61,191 bases of DNA from UBA93 sp964477205 (GTDB lineage: Archaea; Micrarchaeota; Micrarchaeia; Norongarragalinales; Norongarragalinaceae), in assembly GCA_964477205.1 (NCBI GenBank), contig CAYZDE010000001.1:1-61191 (forward strand), given 5' to 3'. The notes under the pieces were generated by a model. It searched no databases, was not told the origin of the DNA, and saw only the letters and a program-made list of their open reading frames with translations. This document shows positions 25,118 to 33,140 of this stretch, in pieces. Numbering within the stretch: the stretch's first letter is position 1; every line of letters begins with the position of its first letter. Made by a program: the position numbers and the translations under genes.

Positions 25118-25423
25118 TCACTTTTTCTCCTTCAAAGCTGCCTTAATCTCGCGAATGTCGCTTTCGATTCCGTGAAGGCGTTGGTTGAACCCGGAATCGG
25201 ATTCATATCCTACTGCGAATTTTTGTACGAATCCGCGCCCGAAGCCACGGCCCATTCCGCGACCATCGCCGCGGCCGTCACGCGGCCCTACGCGCATTCC
25301 TCGGCCACCGCCTAAGCCCAATCGCGGGCTGTTCGGGTTGCCGTTCGCTCCATTGCAGGTTCCGAGCTTACGCCCGGTTAACGGGCCTTGCCCGCGGGGT
25401 CCTGTTTCATCTTCATTTGGCAT
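25118..25423 (-). CDS. DUF5320 family protein, Gly/Arg-rich
   Basis: 101 residues starting 'MPNEDETGPRGQGPLTGRKLGTC', the recognisable opening of DUF5320 proteins. A long glycine/arginine-rich middle part and a short C-terminal helix (coiled-coil-like, ending EIKAALKEKK) follow. These small proteins are often encoded beside DUF134 regulators and in clusters concerned with metal cofactors; the pairing here fits that pattern. The role is not known. It starts at an ATG divergent from uppP. Confidence 0.85.
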   Translation of the reverse strand: MPNEDETGPRGQGPLTGRKLGTCNGANGNPNSPRLGLGGGRGMRVGPRDGRGDGRGMGRGFGRGFVQKFAVGYESDSGFNQRLHGIESDIREIKAALKEKK

Positions 25424-25489
25424 ATAAAATCACCTAACGAATAGGTATTCATAATAGTATTTATAGGTTTCCTTTTCGTGCACTTCTTA

Positions 25490-26251
25490 ATGGATTTAAT
25501 CACTTCATTGCTCTTGGGTGTATTGCAAGGATTGACCGAGTGGCTCCCGGTTTCTTCCAGCGGGCACCTCGCGTTAGCCCAACACTACTTCGGCGTTAGC
25601 GCGCCGATAGCGTTCGACGTATTACTCCACTTTGGAACCCTACTAGCGGTAATCGCTTACTTCCGAAAGGATATTTACGAAATGGCTTCCGATGCTTTAG
25701 CAGGAAAAATTGCTTACCCGTCTTATCTGTTATTGGCGATGATTCCAACTGCTTTAGTGGGCTTCTCGTTAAAGGGTTATTTTGAGTCCATGTTCTCGCA
25801 ACCAATGCTAGTCGCCTGCGCTTTAGTGATAACCGGTGCGTTCCTTTACGCTTCACAGTGGCTATTCAGTGGAAAGCGTTCGCCGGGCGTGCGCTCTTCA
25901 TTGTTAATAGGCATCGCGCAGGGTTTCGCCGTTGCTCCTGGCATCTCGCGCAGCGGTGCTACGATAAGCGCGGGCCTCCTCTCGGGGCTGACGCGCAGGG
26001 AAGCCGCCCGCTTTTCTTTCCTCTTATCCATTCCCGCAATACTCGGCGCGACCGCCCTAGAGGGAACCAAGGCGCTTTCATTCACCGGGCTGTCGATCGA
26101 GGTTATCTTGGCTGGCATAATTGCTGCGGCTTTAGTCGGTTACGCTTGCATCGGATTGCTCTTGCAGTTCGTCGAGCAAGGAAAGCTGCATTACTTTTCG
26201 GCTTATTGTTTTGCCTTGGCGGCATTAGTGTTCGCCGTGGAGGTTTTCTGA
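25490..26251 (+). CDS. uppP: Undecaprenyl-diphosphatase (UppP/BacA type)
   Basis: 253 residues from the ATG at 25490 (a GTG at 25478 is also open). The two signature regions are complete: 'GVLQGLTEWLPVSSSGHLAL' (residues about 10-29) and 'GIAQGFAVAPGISRSGATIS' (about 140-159), with the catalytic glutamate, serines and arginine. About seven or eight membrane helices. It removes phosphate from polyprenyl diphosphate carriers on the outer face of the membrane. A TATA-like TTTATA lies about 30 bases upstream. The next small membrane gene starts one base after its stop. Confidence 0.95.
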   Translation: MDLITSLLLGVLQGLTEWLPVSSSGHLALAQHYFGVSAPIAFDVLLHFGTLLAVIAYFRKDIYEMASDALAGKIAYPSYLLLAMIPTALVGFSLKGYFESMFSQPMLVACALVITGAFLYASQWLFSGKRSPGVRSSLLIGIAQGFAVAPGISRSGATISAGLLSGLTRREAARFSFLLSIPAILGATALEGTKALSFTGLSIEVILAGIIAAALVGYACIGLLLQFVEQGKLHYFSAYCFALAALVFAVEVF

Positions 26252-26252
26252 T

Positions 26253-26477
26253 TTGGTTGACACTGCCGTCGCTTTGAACGCGTTCAAGGATTACCTGGTC
26301 TTATTCGGGTTCGTCTTAGGCGGGCTGCTATTACTAGTCGGGTTTGCTTTAGACAAGTGGCGTTCCGGCGGCGAGCTCCCGGAGTCGAACGCTTTCCTCG
26401 CGGACTTCTTTAAAGTGCTCGGAGCGGGCACCATAGCCGGTGCAATTTACTTGGCTTACCTGCGCTCGCTGCTTTGA
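26253..26477 (+). CDS. Small two-helix membrane protein after uppP
   Basis: 74 residues starting at TTG 26253, one base after the uppP stop. Two hydrophobic segments (residues about 14-32 and 51-69) flank a polar loop 'DKWRSGGELPESN'. No family recognised. Its position makes co-expression with uppP nearly certain, and a link with the lipid carrier or envelope is plausible. Confidence 0.65.
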   Translation: MVDTAVALNAFKDYLVLFGFVLGGLLLLVGFALDKWRSGGELPESNAFLADFFKVLGAGTIAGAIYLAYLRSLL

Positions 26478-26502
26478 TGGTACGCTCCGACACGGCGGTC
26501 GG

Positions 26503-26533
26503 GTATATAGTTTAAATACTATACTGTTATAGT
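26503..26533. promoter_or_regulatory. Operator/promoter of the nucleotidyltransferase module
   Basis: A TATA box (GTATATAGTTTAAATA, 26503-26518) runs into a perfect inverted repeat ACTATA-CTGT-TATAGT (26518-26533), only 10 bases before the ATG of the next gene. Overlap of a dyad with the promoter of a gene whose product has an N-terminal winged helix suggests autoregulation. Confidence 0.55.
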
Positions 26534-26542
26534 AATTTAAAT

Positions 26543-27574
26543 ATGAAGGAGTTAAGGTTTAGAATCTTAAAGCAGTTGAGCCGCGAACCAAACAAGGTTA
26601 TTTCAGTCAATGCTTTGAAAGAAAAAATGCGCGTGTCCTATGGCTCGGCCTATTATTCTAATGTACATGCTGAAGTAAAAAAATTAGTAAACGAAAGCAT
26701 ATTGGCGAAAAGTTCCGCGGGTATATGCTTAAACTTTAGCTCTTTTGAATTAACCGATTTATTAGCGGAAATAGAGTTAGAGAGAAAAAAAGCGTTTGCA
26801 AGAAAGACCAGCGAAGCCGGGATGTTATTGCTGGAAATGGAAAATTATTTTAAGAATGCGGTTAGGTTTGCCTTCCTTTTGGAAGCCGAAAAAAACTTGA
26901 AATTAAATCGTGTTGAACTAGTTTGTATAGTTAATAATGTGAAAGAAGTTAAGAAAAAAGTGAGGGAGCTAGTTGAAACCTTGCGACCGGCTCACAGTTT
27001 AAACTTGGATGTCTTGATTTTAACTGAATCGGAATTTTTGGACTTGGTTTTCGGGGCCGAGGATACTTATTTGAAAACTTTTCTAGAGAATAAGACGGTA
27101 ATCTTATCCCCTCAACTTTTTTGGATAACCCTGCGGGAGGAAATGAAAAAAAGGCAGTTTGTTGGCAGTGGGCGGGAGCCAATTAAGCTAACGGATGAAG
27201 TAATATCACTAAGCATGGCGGGGTTCGGGTACAAGGAGTTAGGGACGAGAAAGCAAGGCAGAAGGGCCCGCTTGGAAGACGTTATAACCAATATACTGCT
27301 GATTGGCAAGGCGAGACGAGTTGAAGCAATTCCAGCATTAATCGCAAAACGATTCAAAGCGCGAAGGAAAGTCTACTATGACTACTTGATCTTTTTGTGT
27401 CTTAGGCACAGTGAGAGTGCAAAATTGCTTGGATTACTCAAGATATTAAACAAGGAGAAACCGAATGAGGAAACCGCCGAAGCAATTCGAGAATTAGAAA
27501 AGTTTGGGTTGAAGACGAAAAAAATGGACGCAAAAGCCATAAAACAAAAAATGAGGCTTTACGATGCGTATTGA
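26543..27574 (+). CDS. Winged-helix protein, probable antitoxin/regulator of a nucleotidyltransferase module
   Basis: 343 residues. The N-terminus is a winged helix-turn-helix ('FRILKQLSREPNKVISVNALKEK', then 'SAYYSNVHAEVKKLVNESIL', residues about 5-55). Residues about 80-200 show alternating helices and strands ('NRVELVCIVNNVKEVKKKV', 'LDVLILTESEFLDLVF'), as in the nucleotidyltransferase-like sensor part of archaeal regulators, without a GSxxxG(D/E) active site. The C-terminal half is helical and basic. It overlaps the next gene by 11 bases. Composition is more AT-rich than its neighbours. The overlap with a nucleotidyltransferase gene suggests a toxin-antitoxin operon; that is inference. 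Confidence 0.7.
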   Translation: MKELRFRILKQLSREPNKVISVNALKEKMRVSYGSAYYSNVHAEVKKLVNESILAKSSAGICLNFSSFELTDLLAEIELERKKAFARKTSEAGMLLLEMENYFKNAVRFAFLLEAEKNLKLNRVELVCIVNNVKEVKKKVRELVETLRPAHSLNLDVLILTESEFLDLVFGAEDTYLKTFLENKTVILSPQLFWITLREEMKKRQFVGSGREPIKLTDEVISLSMAGFGYKELGTRKQGRRARLEDVITNILLIGKARRVEAIPALIAKRFKARRKVYYDYLIFLCLRHSESAKLLGLLKILNKEKPNEETAEAIRELEKFGLKTKKMDAKAIKQKMRLYDAY

Positions 27575-28076
27575 TAATAGCGAATTAATTGACTTCTTAA
27601 GCGTAATAGACCGCGCTTTGACTTCTAAAATACGATTAACCGCTGTTGGTGGAACGGCTATGACGCTCTTAAAATTAAAGGAGTCAACCATTGACGTAGA
27701 TTTTGAATTAAGTAATGGCGACTATAAAATTTTTAAGCAAGCATTAAGGGAAACACCTCACGGCTTCAAGGTTGATCTTTTCGTTGACGGCTTGATTTTT
27801 TCTCAGCAATTACCCGAAGATTTCTTAGATAGCTCGATTGCAGTTAAAACCACTCTCAAAAACATACGGCTATTCGCGCTACACCCGTTAGACATAGTCG
27901 TAACCAAGATTGGAAGGCTAAATGATCGTGACATCCAAGACATTGATAGTTGCATTCACCAATTCGGCCTAGTAAAATCTGAAATTAAAGCAAGGGCAGC
28001 GAGTGTAGAATACACTGGAAACCGAGAGTTATACAAAAAAAATTTGGCTTTCGTGTTGAAGAAGTTTTGGAAGTAG
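27564..28076 (+). CDS. Nucleotidyltransferase (DUF6036/AbiEii-like), probable toxin
   Basis: 170 residues. 'KIRLTAVGGTAMTLLKLKESTIDVDFEL' (residues about 20-47) is the GG-x...DxD active site of minimal nucleotidyltransferases, followed by 'FKVDLFVDGLIF' (third acidic residue), 'IRLFALHPLDIVVTKIGRLNDRDIQDID' and a helical end. Proteins of this type act as the toxic or catalytic half of AbiE-like and related modules by adding nucleotides to an RNA or protein target. Its ATG lies 11 bases inside the upstream winged-helix gene. Moderately AT-rich. Confidence 0.82.
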   Translation: MRIDNSELIDFLSVIDRALTSKIRLTAVGGTAMTLLKLKESTIDVDFELSNGDYKIFKQALRETPHGFKVDLFVDGLIFSQQLPEDFLDSSIAVKTTLKNIRLFALHPLDIVVTKIGRLNDRDIQDIDSCIHQFGLVKSEIKARAASVEYTGNRELYKKNLAFVLKKFWK

Positions 28077-28087
28077 TAATCGTGCGA

Positions 28088-29302
28088 TTAGATTAAAAGT
28101 TGCGGAGCGAAGAGCAATAGTGCGCCGATTACGAGGAGGAGGAGTCCGCCGATTATGTGCGAGGCCTTCACGTACTTTTCGTTCGCACTCATCGCGTTCA
28201 TTGAGAATACGGCGAGTCCGAATATTACCAAGTCATCGAGCATGAATGCGAGGTCGTACAATGCGATGTACCCGTAATACTCCCAGAATGAGAGTTCGGC
28301 GAGCGCGAGTATTTGCGTGAATATGGCGGGTAGGGCCGCCGAACAAACGAATTCAATCGAGTTCACTACGAAAGCGAGAACTATGATGCCGGCAATCGTG
28401 CCCCAAGTGATCGGGGAGTGCACGAGCTCGTCAACGCGGTCCATGGTCTTCTTTTTTTCCTCGGCATCGGTTACCTTGCAAGTGAGCGCTTTGTTGCGCG
28501 ATTCCAAGTACTCTTTCACGTGGAGTATGCCCGCGCCGAGGGCCACCAAGCCGATGATGACGCTCACGGCGCGCGTGTAACCCATGAACATGAACGCGTT
28601 AAGCCAAGCAGTCATGAATAAGAAGTAAAGGATTCCCGAGGCGGCCACGAAAGAGCCGACGATTAGCAAAACGCGCTTCTTGTCCTGCACGCCCGCCAGC
28701 ATTGCAATCAAGTAGACGAGCACCCACATGGCACACGGGTTGAACCCGTCCACGAGGCCCATTACTATTGCCAGCGTGGGCAAGGACATGAAATTTAAGT
28801 TTGTTTCTCCTAGGAAGGGCACCTCGATTACGAAGTCTTCTTCTTTTTCTTGCATTGCAGAACAAGTTTGCCCGGTTAGCGGGTCAATACAGTCATTAAT
28901 AGAGCAATCCTTGACCGCGTCTTCTATTTCCTCACCTATTTCCTGTGAGTAACCAACGAAGAATTCTTCGCCGACCAGCGTAGTAGGGACGCCGCCCTGC
29001 AAGCCCAAGTTCGAGCAAAGCCCTAAGAATAATTCGTTCCCTTCAAGCGTGGTCACGTCATGGTAAATTATGGTGACTTCATAACGCGCTTCGAGTAAAG
29101 GGTTCAAGTTCTCGATTTGCTCGTGGCAATGCGGGCAGTTCGGGGAATAGAAAAAGTGAATGAACGATTCGCCTTCAATTGCCTGCGACGGCTGGTAAAC
29201 AGGTATCGCAATTGCTAGGAAACCTAGAATTAACAGGCAAACGAGTAAGACTTTGTTGAAGTCGTCGGACAGGAATCCTTCGACCATGGATACTACTCCC
29301 AT
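28088..29302 (-). CDS. Thioredoxin-DsbD/CcdA-like fusion membrane protein
   Basis: 404 residues. A signal-anchor helix (residues about 19-36) leads to a thioredoxin-fold domain with 'FFYSPNCPHCHEQIENL' (CPHC redox site, about 49-65) and 'GGVPTTLVGEEFFVGY' (cis-proline, about 103-118). A second cysteine pair lies in 'DCSINDCIDPLTGQTC'. The C-terminal half has six or more membrane helices with 'VDGFNPCAMWVLVY' and 'VNSIEFVCSAALPAIF', the paired-cysteine helices of DsbD/CcdA electron carriers. It probably moves reducing power across the membrane to extracytoplasmic proteins. It is convergent with the nucleotidyltransferase gene. Confidence 0.88.
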   Translation of the reverse strand: MGVVSMVEGFLSDDFNKVLLVCLLILGFLAIAIPVYQPSQAIEGESFIHFFYSPNCPHCHEQIENLNPLLEARYEVTIIYHDVTTLEGNELFLGLCSNLGLQGGVPTTLVGEEFFVGYSQEIGEEIEDAVKDCSINDCIDPLTGQTCSAMQEKEEDFVIEVPFLGETNLNFMSLPTLAIVMGLVDGFNPCAMWVLVYLIAMLAGVQDKKRVLLIVGSFVAASGILYFLFMTAWLNAFMFMGYTRAVSVIIGLVALGAGILHVKEYLESRNKALTCKVTDAEEKKKTMDRVDELVHSPITWGTIAGIIVLAFVVNSIEFVCSAALPAIFTQILALAELSFWEYYGYIALYDLAFMLDDLVIFGLAVFSMNAMSANEKYVKASHIIGGLLLLVIGALLLFAPQLLI

Positions 29303-29332
29303 GAATGAAAATTATTTGCGCGAGTAAAGCAT

Positions 29333-30256
29333 TTAATCCCTTTGCTTTAATGCCTTTAATCCTGCACGCGTTATCGCTTGCGCGTTCAAGCCGTACTTCC
29401 TAAACAATTCCGCGGGCTCGCCCGATTCCCCGAATGAGTCGTTAACGCCGACCCGCTTCACCACACAAGGAGACTCGCTCGAGACGAATTCGCTCACCGC
29501 CGAGCCCAAGCCGCCGAGCACACTATGCTCTTCCGCGGTTACGAACGCGCCCGTCTCCGCGGCGGCTTTCTTCAAGGCTCGCGAGTCCAACGGCTTAATC
29601 GAGCTTGCATTCAACACGCGCACGCTCGCACCCGCCTTACGCGCCAACCCGTCAGCCGCCTTTAATGCTTCATTAACCATCAAGCCGCAAGCGACTATCG
29701 TCAAGTCCGAGCCGTTGCGCATTAATCGCCACTTCCCGAACTCGAACTTGCACTCGTCTAGGAGCACAGGGCTCGCGATTCGCGGGAGGCGCGCGTACAC
29801 GGGTCCTTCGTAATCCGCCATAGCGTAAACCATTGCACTCGTTTCCGTGGCATCGCAAGGCGCGAGCACCCGCAAATTGGGAATTACACGCGTTACCGCC
29901 AAGTCCTCGAGCGCTTGGTGCGTTGCCCCGTCCTTACCTACGCTCAAGCCCGCGTGCGTGGCGACGACTTTCACGTTCAATTTCGCGTAACAAATCGCGT
30001 TACGCAGTTGCTCCCAAGCCCGGCCGGTAGCGAATATGGCGAAGGTGCTTGCAAAGGGTATCTTCCCGGCTGCCGCCAAGCCCGCGGCGGTGCCGAGCAT
30101 GTCCTGTTCTGCGATTCCCGCATTAAAGAATCGGCTTGGGAATCGCTTGGCGAACAAATTGGTTTTAGTGGACGAGGATAAGTCCGCGTCGAGCGCGACC
30201 ACGCGCTTATTCGACTCTCCGAGCTCAACCAGCGCCTCGCCGTAAGCTTCGCGCAT
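29333..30256 (-). CDS. Transketolase, C-terminal subunit
   Basis: About 307 residues from the ATG at 30256 (the frame is open further, to 30313, but that would overlap the partner gene). It has the pyrimidine-binding and C-terminal domains: 'RVVALDADLSSSTKTNLF', 'RFFNAGIAEQDMLGTAAGLA' (with the catalytic glutamate), 'VVATHAGLSVGKDGATHQ' and 'VTAEEHSVLGGLGSAVSEF'. Together with the N-terminal subunit it forms transketolase for the non-oxidative pentose phosphate pathway. It starts 5 bases after the stop of the N-terminal subunit gene. Confidence 0.93.
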   Translation of the reverse strand: MREAYGEALVELGESNKRVVALDADLSSSTKTNLFAKRFPSRFFNAGIAEQDMLGTAAGLAAAGKIPFASTFAIFATGRAWEQLRNAICYAKLNVKVVATHAGLSVGKDGATHQALEDLAVTRVIPNLRVLAPCDATETSAMVYAMADYEGPVYARLPRIASPVLLDECKFEFGKWRLMRNGSDLTIVACGLMVNEALKAADGLARKAGASVRVLNASSIKPLDSRALKKAAAETGAFVTAEEHSVLGGLGSAVSEFVSSESPCVVKRVGVNDSFGESGEPAELFRKYGLNAQAITRAGLKALKQRD

Positions 30257-30261
30257 TGCCT

Positions 30262-31086
30262 TCACTTTACCAGCTCCTTGAATGCAATTGCGCACTGCTC
30301 TTTGCTCGCGCACTTGCCGTGGAATTCAACTTTGTTTTCCATGAACGATACGCCCTTACCCTTAACAGTATGTGCGATTATCGCGGTAGGCTTGCCTTTG
30401 GTTTTGCGCGCTTCCTCGAGCGCCGCTAGTATACTCTTGAAGTCGTGGCCGTTGATTTTAATTACGTGCCATCCGAATGCCTTGAACTTTTTTGCGAGCG
30501 GGTTAACGTGCATTACTTTTGCAACCGGCCCGTCTATTTGCAATCCGTTCTGGTCAACGATTGCGACTAGGTTGTCGAGCTTGTAGTGTGCGGCGAGCAT
30601 CGCCGCTTCCCAAACCTCCCCTTCCTCGCATTCGCCGTCTCCTAGTATTGAGTAAACGCGCCAGTCCGCCTTGTCGAGTTTGCCGGCGAGGGCCATTCCG
30701 TTAGCCATTGCCAGGCCTTGGCCCAGCGACCCGGTTGACACTTCAACGCCGGGCGTGTCCAATCGAGAGGGGTGGCCTTGGAGCTTAGAGTCGATTTTGC
30801 GAAGGGTTTTCAGCCAAGACTTCGGGAAGAATTCTTTTTCCGCGAGTATCGCGTACAATGCCGGAGCGGCGTGCCCCTTGCTTAAAACAAAGCGGTCGCG
30901 GTCCTTCCAATTCGGCTTTTTTGCCTTGTAATTCAATTCGGTTTCGTACAAGGCTACCAGCAAGTCGGTTGCTGAAAGCGAGCCGCCCGGGTGCCCGGAT
31001 TCGGCGCGCGTGGTCATTTCGAGTATGCTTCTTCGCACGCGCCTCGCGGTTTCCCGTAACGATTCAATACTCTTCGAGTGCTGCAT
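30262..31086 (-). CDS. Transketolase, N-terminal subunit
   Basis: 274 residues. The thiamine diphosphate site is seen in 'SGHPGGSLSATDLLVALY' (residues about 30-47), 'DRFVLSKGHAAPALYA', 'VSTGSLGQGLAMANGMALA' and 'YSILGDGECEEGEVWEAAML' (GDG...N-type metal motif, about 146-165). Archaea and many bacteria encode transketolase as two chains; this is the cofactor-binding half. It is the first gene of the pair and starts at ATG 31086. Confidence 0.94.
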   Translation of the reverse strand: MQHSKSIESLRETARRVRRSILEMTTRAESGHPGGSLSATDLLVALYETELNYKAKKPNWKDRDRFVLSKGHAAPALYAILAEKEFFPKSWLKTLRKIDSKLQGHPSRLDTPGVEVSTGSLGQGLAMANGMALAGKLDKADWRVYSILGDGECEEGEVWEAAMLAAHYKLDNLVAIVDQNGLQIDGPVAKVMHVNPLAKKFKAFGWHVIKINGHDFKSILAALEEARKTKGKPTAIIAHTVKGKGVSFMENKVEFHGKCASKEQCAIAFKELVK

Positions 31087-31168
31087 TAATGGAGTGAAGT
31101 AGCGCGCTCTTTAAAATCTTGCGCGTTCCGCAGGGTTTAAGCGTTTTTCGGCATGTAATATTAGCTTA

Positions 31169-31285
31169 ATGCCCCCGACCATGCTATTAATGGGAACCGC
31201 TCTAGCAATGGCTTTATTCGACGCGAATGGCGCGGTGTTATTGTTCTTGTTCAGTGCCTTCGCCCACGTTGCGCTTGAGTTCTAA
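31169..31285 (+). CDS. Possible 38-residue hydrophobic peptide
   Basis: An ATG at 31169 opens 38 codons encoding an almost wholly hydrophobic peptide (MLLMGTALAMALFDANGAVL, then LLFLFSAFAHVALEF). It fills the only sizeable gap between the transketolase and PGI/PMI genes, and its codon use is like that of the neighbours. A TTAATATTA-like stretch just upstream could be a promoter. No family recognised; chance cannot be excluded. Confidence 0.35.
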   Translation: MPPTMLLMGTALAMALFDANGAVLLFLFSAFAHVALEF

Positions 31286-31324
31286 CTCGAATGCATTATT
31301 AATTCGCTTTTCATTCCTTTTTTC

Positions 31325-32281
31325 ATGGCACTAGGCGATTCAATGAAGGGCGAATTACTCGACTTCCCTAAACAATTCACGAAAGGGCTTGAAATCGCAA
31401 AAGGCGTTTTCGTTAGGAATGTTGACTCGTGCGTTTTACTAGGCATGGGTGGGAGTGCATTGCACGGGGATTTGCTCAATGCTTGGAAAAACATTGGAAT
31501 GAAAACTCACCGTGACTACGGCGCTCCGGAACTGGATTCGCGTACCCTTGCTTTTGCCTGCTCGTACTCGGGCAACACCGAGGAGTCGCTCTCGGCTTTC
31601 CACGCGGCAATTGACGCCGGAGCAAAGGTCGTAGTGATGACGCACGGCGGGAAATTGAAGGAAGAGGCAATTGAATTAGGGCTGCCTTTAGTCCTGATTC
31701 CGGATTGCGTGCAGCCGCGTTGCGCCATCGGCTACTTCTTTTCCGCTACCGCTGCTGTTCTCGAAGCGAGCGGGCTGCTGCAGGGCGCGGACGAATTGCG
31801 TTCGCTTGAAGTGACTGCGGACGAGGAATCCGCGAAGGAAATGGCCGCGAAATTAAAGGGCAGCGTTCCGATTATTTACTCGTCGAACGCTTGGCAGCCA
31901 ATCGCCCGAATTTGCAAGATTAAGTTCAATGAGAACTCGAAGGTTCCCGCGTTTTACAATACTTTTCCCGAGGTCAACCACAATGAAATGGTCGGCTTCA
32001 CCCGCCCGCTGGCCGATTACACCGCCATCTTCCTGCGCGACGAAGCGGATAACGAGCGCGTGAAAAAGCGAATGAGTGTTACCCGAGAATTGTATGAGTC
32101 AAAGGGATTGCAATGCATCGATTACGACTTGCGCGGCGCCTCGTTCCTAGAGAAAGCGTTCTCGACCATACTTCAATTCGATTGGGTTTCATTCCACCTT
32201 GCTTTGGCTTACGGGATCGACCCGGCCCCGGTTGAAATGGTCGAAGAATTCAAGAAGAAGATTGAGCAGTCCGTGTTCTGA
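31325..32281 (+). CDS. Bifunctional phosphoglucose/phosphomannose isomerase
   Basis: 318 residues with two SIS domains. 'VLLGMGGSALHGDLLNAW' (residues about 38-55), 'SYSGNTEESLSAFHAA' (about 79-94), 'PIIYSSNAWQPIARICKIKFNENSK' (starting near 179) and 'FPEVNHNEMVGF' (about 217-228) are the signatures of the archaeal PGI/PMI family. It interconverts glucose-6-phosphate, mannose-6-phosphate and fructose-6-phosphate. Its last 32 bases overlap, on the other strand, the read-through end of the V4R gene. Confidence 0.93.
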   Translation: MALGDSMKGELLDFPKQFTKGLEIAKGVFVRNVDSCVLLGMGGSALHGDLLNAWKNIGMKTHRDYGAPELDSRTLAFACSYSGNTEESLSAFHAAIDAGAKVVVMTHGGKLKEEAIELGLPLVLIPDCVQPRCAIGYFFSATAAVLEASGLLQGADELRSLEVTADEESAKEMAAKLKGSVPIIYSSNAWQPIARICKIKFNENSKVPAFYNTFPEVNHNEMVGFTRPLADYTAIFLRDEADNERVKKRMSVTRELYESKGLQCIDYDLRGASFLEKAFSTILQFDWVSFHLALAYGIDPAPVEMVEEFKKKIEQSVF

Positions 32282-32945
32282 CTGCAACTCTCGTGGACTG
32301 CGAAACTAAGCAAACTTTCGGGGTTTGCGATGCCCGCAACGCAAGCAGGCGTTGCCGGGGATGCGGGCTCGCAAGTCCGCTCGATTTAATTTGGTAGGCG
32401 AACGGCTTCAACTTTTTGTTCTTCAATAAATCGCGCTTTCCGCCCAGTAAGAATTTGCACGCATTGTGCTTGTTCGAAGCGCACTCGATTTCAATGCAAT
32501 CCATCTTCCTTCGGTAAACGTACCCAGCCGCTCCGGCGAGGAACCCGCGCAAGTAATCGCAAGTCGGCTTCTTCGCGCCTCGCCTCTTGAACGGCGACGC
32601 CTTCACTACGACCTCGCCGTTAACGCCCGCATTGACCACGCTAATGCTTCCCCAGCCCGCTCCGGAGGCCATCTTTGCCATGTAATGCACGAGCTCCTCT
32701 CCTTTCTTTTTAGAGTATTTGTAGTGCGCTTTGGTAGCGCGGCTGCCTGCGCCTTTTGCTATTTCATAAATTGCTCGGGCGCCTTCATCCTGGCCGAACT
32801 TCTCGCGTACTTTTTCTTCAAGTTCGCGGAGCGTGTCGATATCAACGAAGAGAACTCGCAATCCGGTAACTCGAATGCGCCCGTTCGTGAAGGAAATCAA
32901 TCCCTTCTGCGCTAGCTTGGCGTAGTGAAAAAAGCCCCAAACCAA
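32250..32945 (-). CDS. V4R-domain protein with a repeat-derived C-terminal tail
   Basis: 231 residues. The N-terminal about 185 residues form a V4R domain: 'ISFTNGRIRVTGLRVLFVDIDTL', 'AIYEIAKGAGSRATKAHYK', and a cysteine set 'PTCDYLRGFLAGAAGYVYRR' plus 'CIEIECASNKHNACKFLLGG'. V4R domains bind small hydrophobic ligands or metals in sensors. From about residue 190 to the stop the frame runs straight through the palindromic repeat at 32281-32389, giving a tail rich in S, R, T and A with no domain character. The start is a TTG shortly after the stop of the small gene upstream. Confidence 0.8.
   Translation of the reverse strand: MVWGFFHYAKLAQKGLISFTNGRIRVTGLRVLFVDIDTLRELEEKVREKFGQDEGARAIYEIAKGAGSRATKAHYKYSKKKGEELVHYMAKMASGAGWGSISVVNAGVNGEVVVKASPFKRRGAKKPTCDYLRGFLAGAAGYVYRRKMDCIEIECASNKHNACKFLLGGKRDLLKNKKLKPFAYQIKSSGLASPHPRQRLLALRASQTPKVCLVSQSTRVAVRTRTAQSSS
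32270..32389. repeat. Palindromic repeat element, long form
   Basis: Contains GCAAAC...GTTTGC (32309-32328 region), GCAACGC...GGCGTTGC (32336-32355 region), the outer CCCGCA...TGCGGGC stem, and the flanking 'GAGCAGTCCG' and 'CTCGCAAGTCCGCTCGATT' ends. The inner part matches 9676-9735 in reverse complement; the ends match 9329-9380. It forms the 3' end of the V4R reading frame. Confidence 0.75.
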
Positions 32946-32947
32946 TT

Positions 32948-33106
32948 TCAGCGCCTCTTCTTCAAAGCGTACTTTTTAGTGAATAATTCCATTGACTTTT
33001 CGAGCAAGTCCTTGAGCGAGCCGCGCTTCCACCTTCCGTACTCGCATTCGTAAGCGTCCCGCGCTTTCAAGAACACTTCGTCTTCCATGGTAGTGCAAAA
33101 TTTCAT
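32948..33106 (-). CDS. Small basic/acidic helical protein upstream of the V4R gene
   Basis: 52 codons from the ATG at 33106 (or 46 from a second ATG at 33088). The peptide 'EDEVFLKARDAYECEYGRWK' continues into 'RGSLKDLLEKSMELF' and a KKYALKKRR end: two likely helices with a cysteine between. The stop is 2 bases before the TTG of the V4R gene, so the two form an operon. Not recognised; the operon with a V4R sensor is the only clue to function. Confidence 0.55.
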   Translation of the reverse strand: MKFCTTMEDEVFLKARDAYECEYGRWKRGSLKDLLEKSMELFTKKYALKKRR

Positions 33107-33140
33107 TTTTTTAGCCTCTTCAACAACCGCAAGATTCTGC

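Noticed and set aside
25185..25427. A proline/arginine-rich frame on the plus strand
   Set aside because: Antisense of the DUF5320 gene; it only mirrors its Gly/Arg codons.
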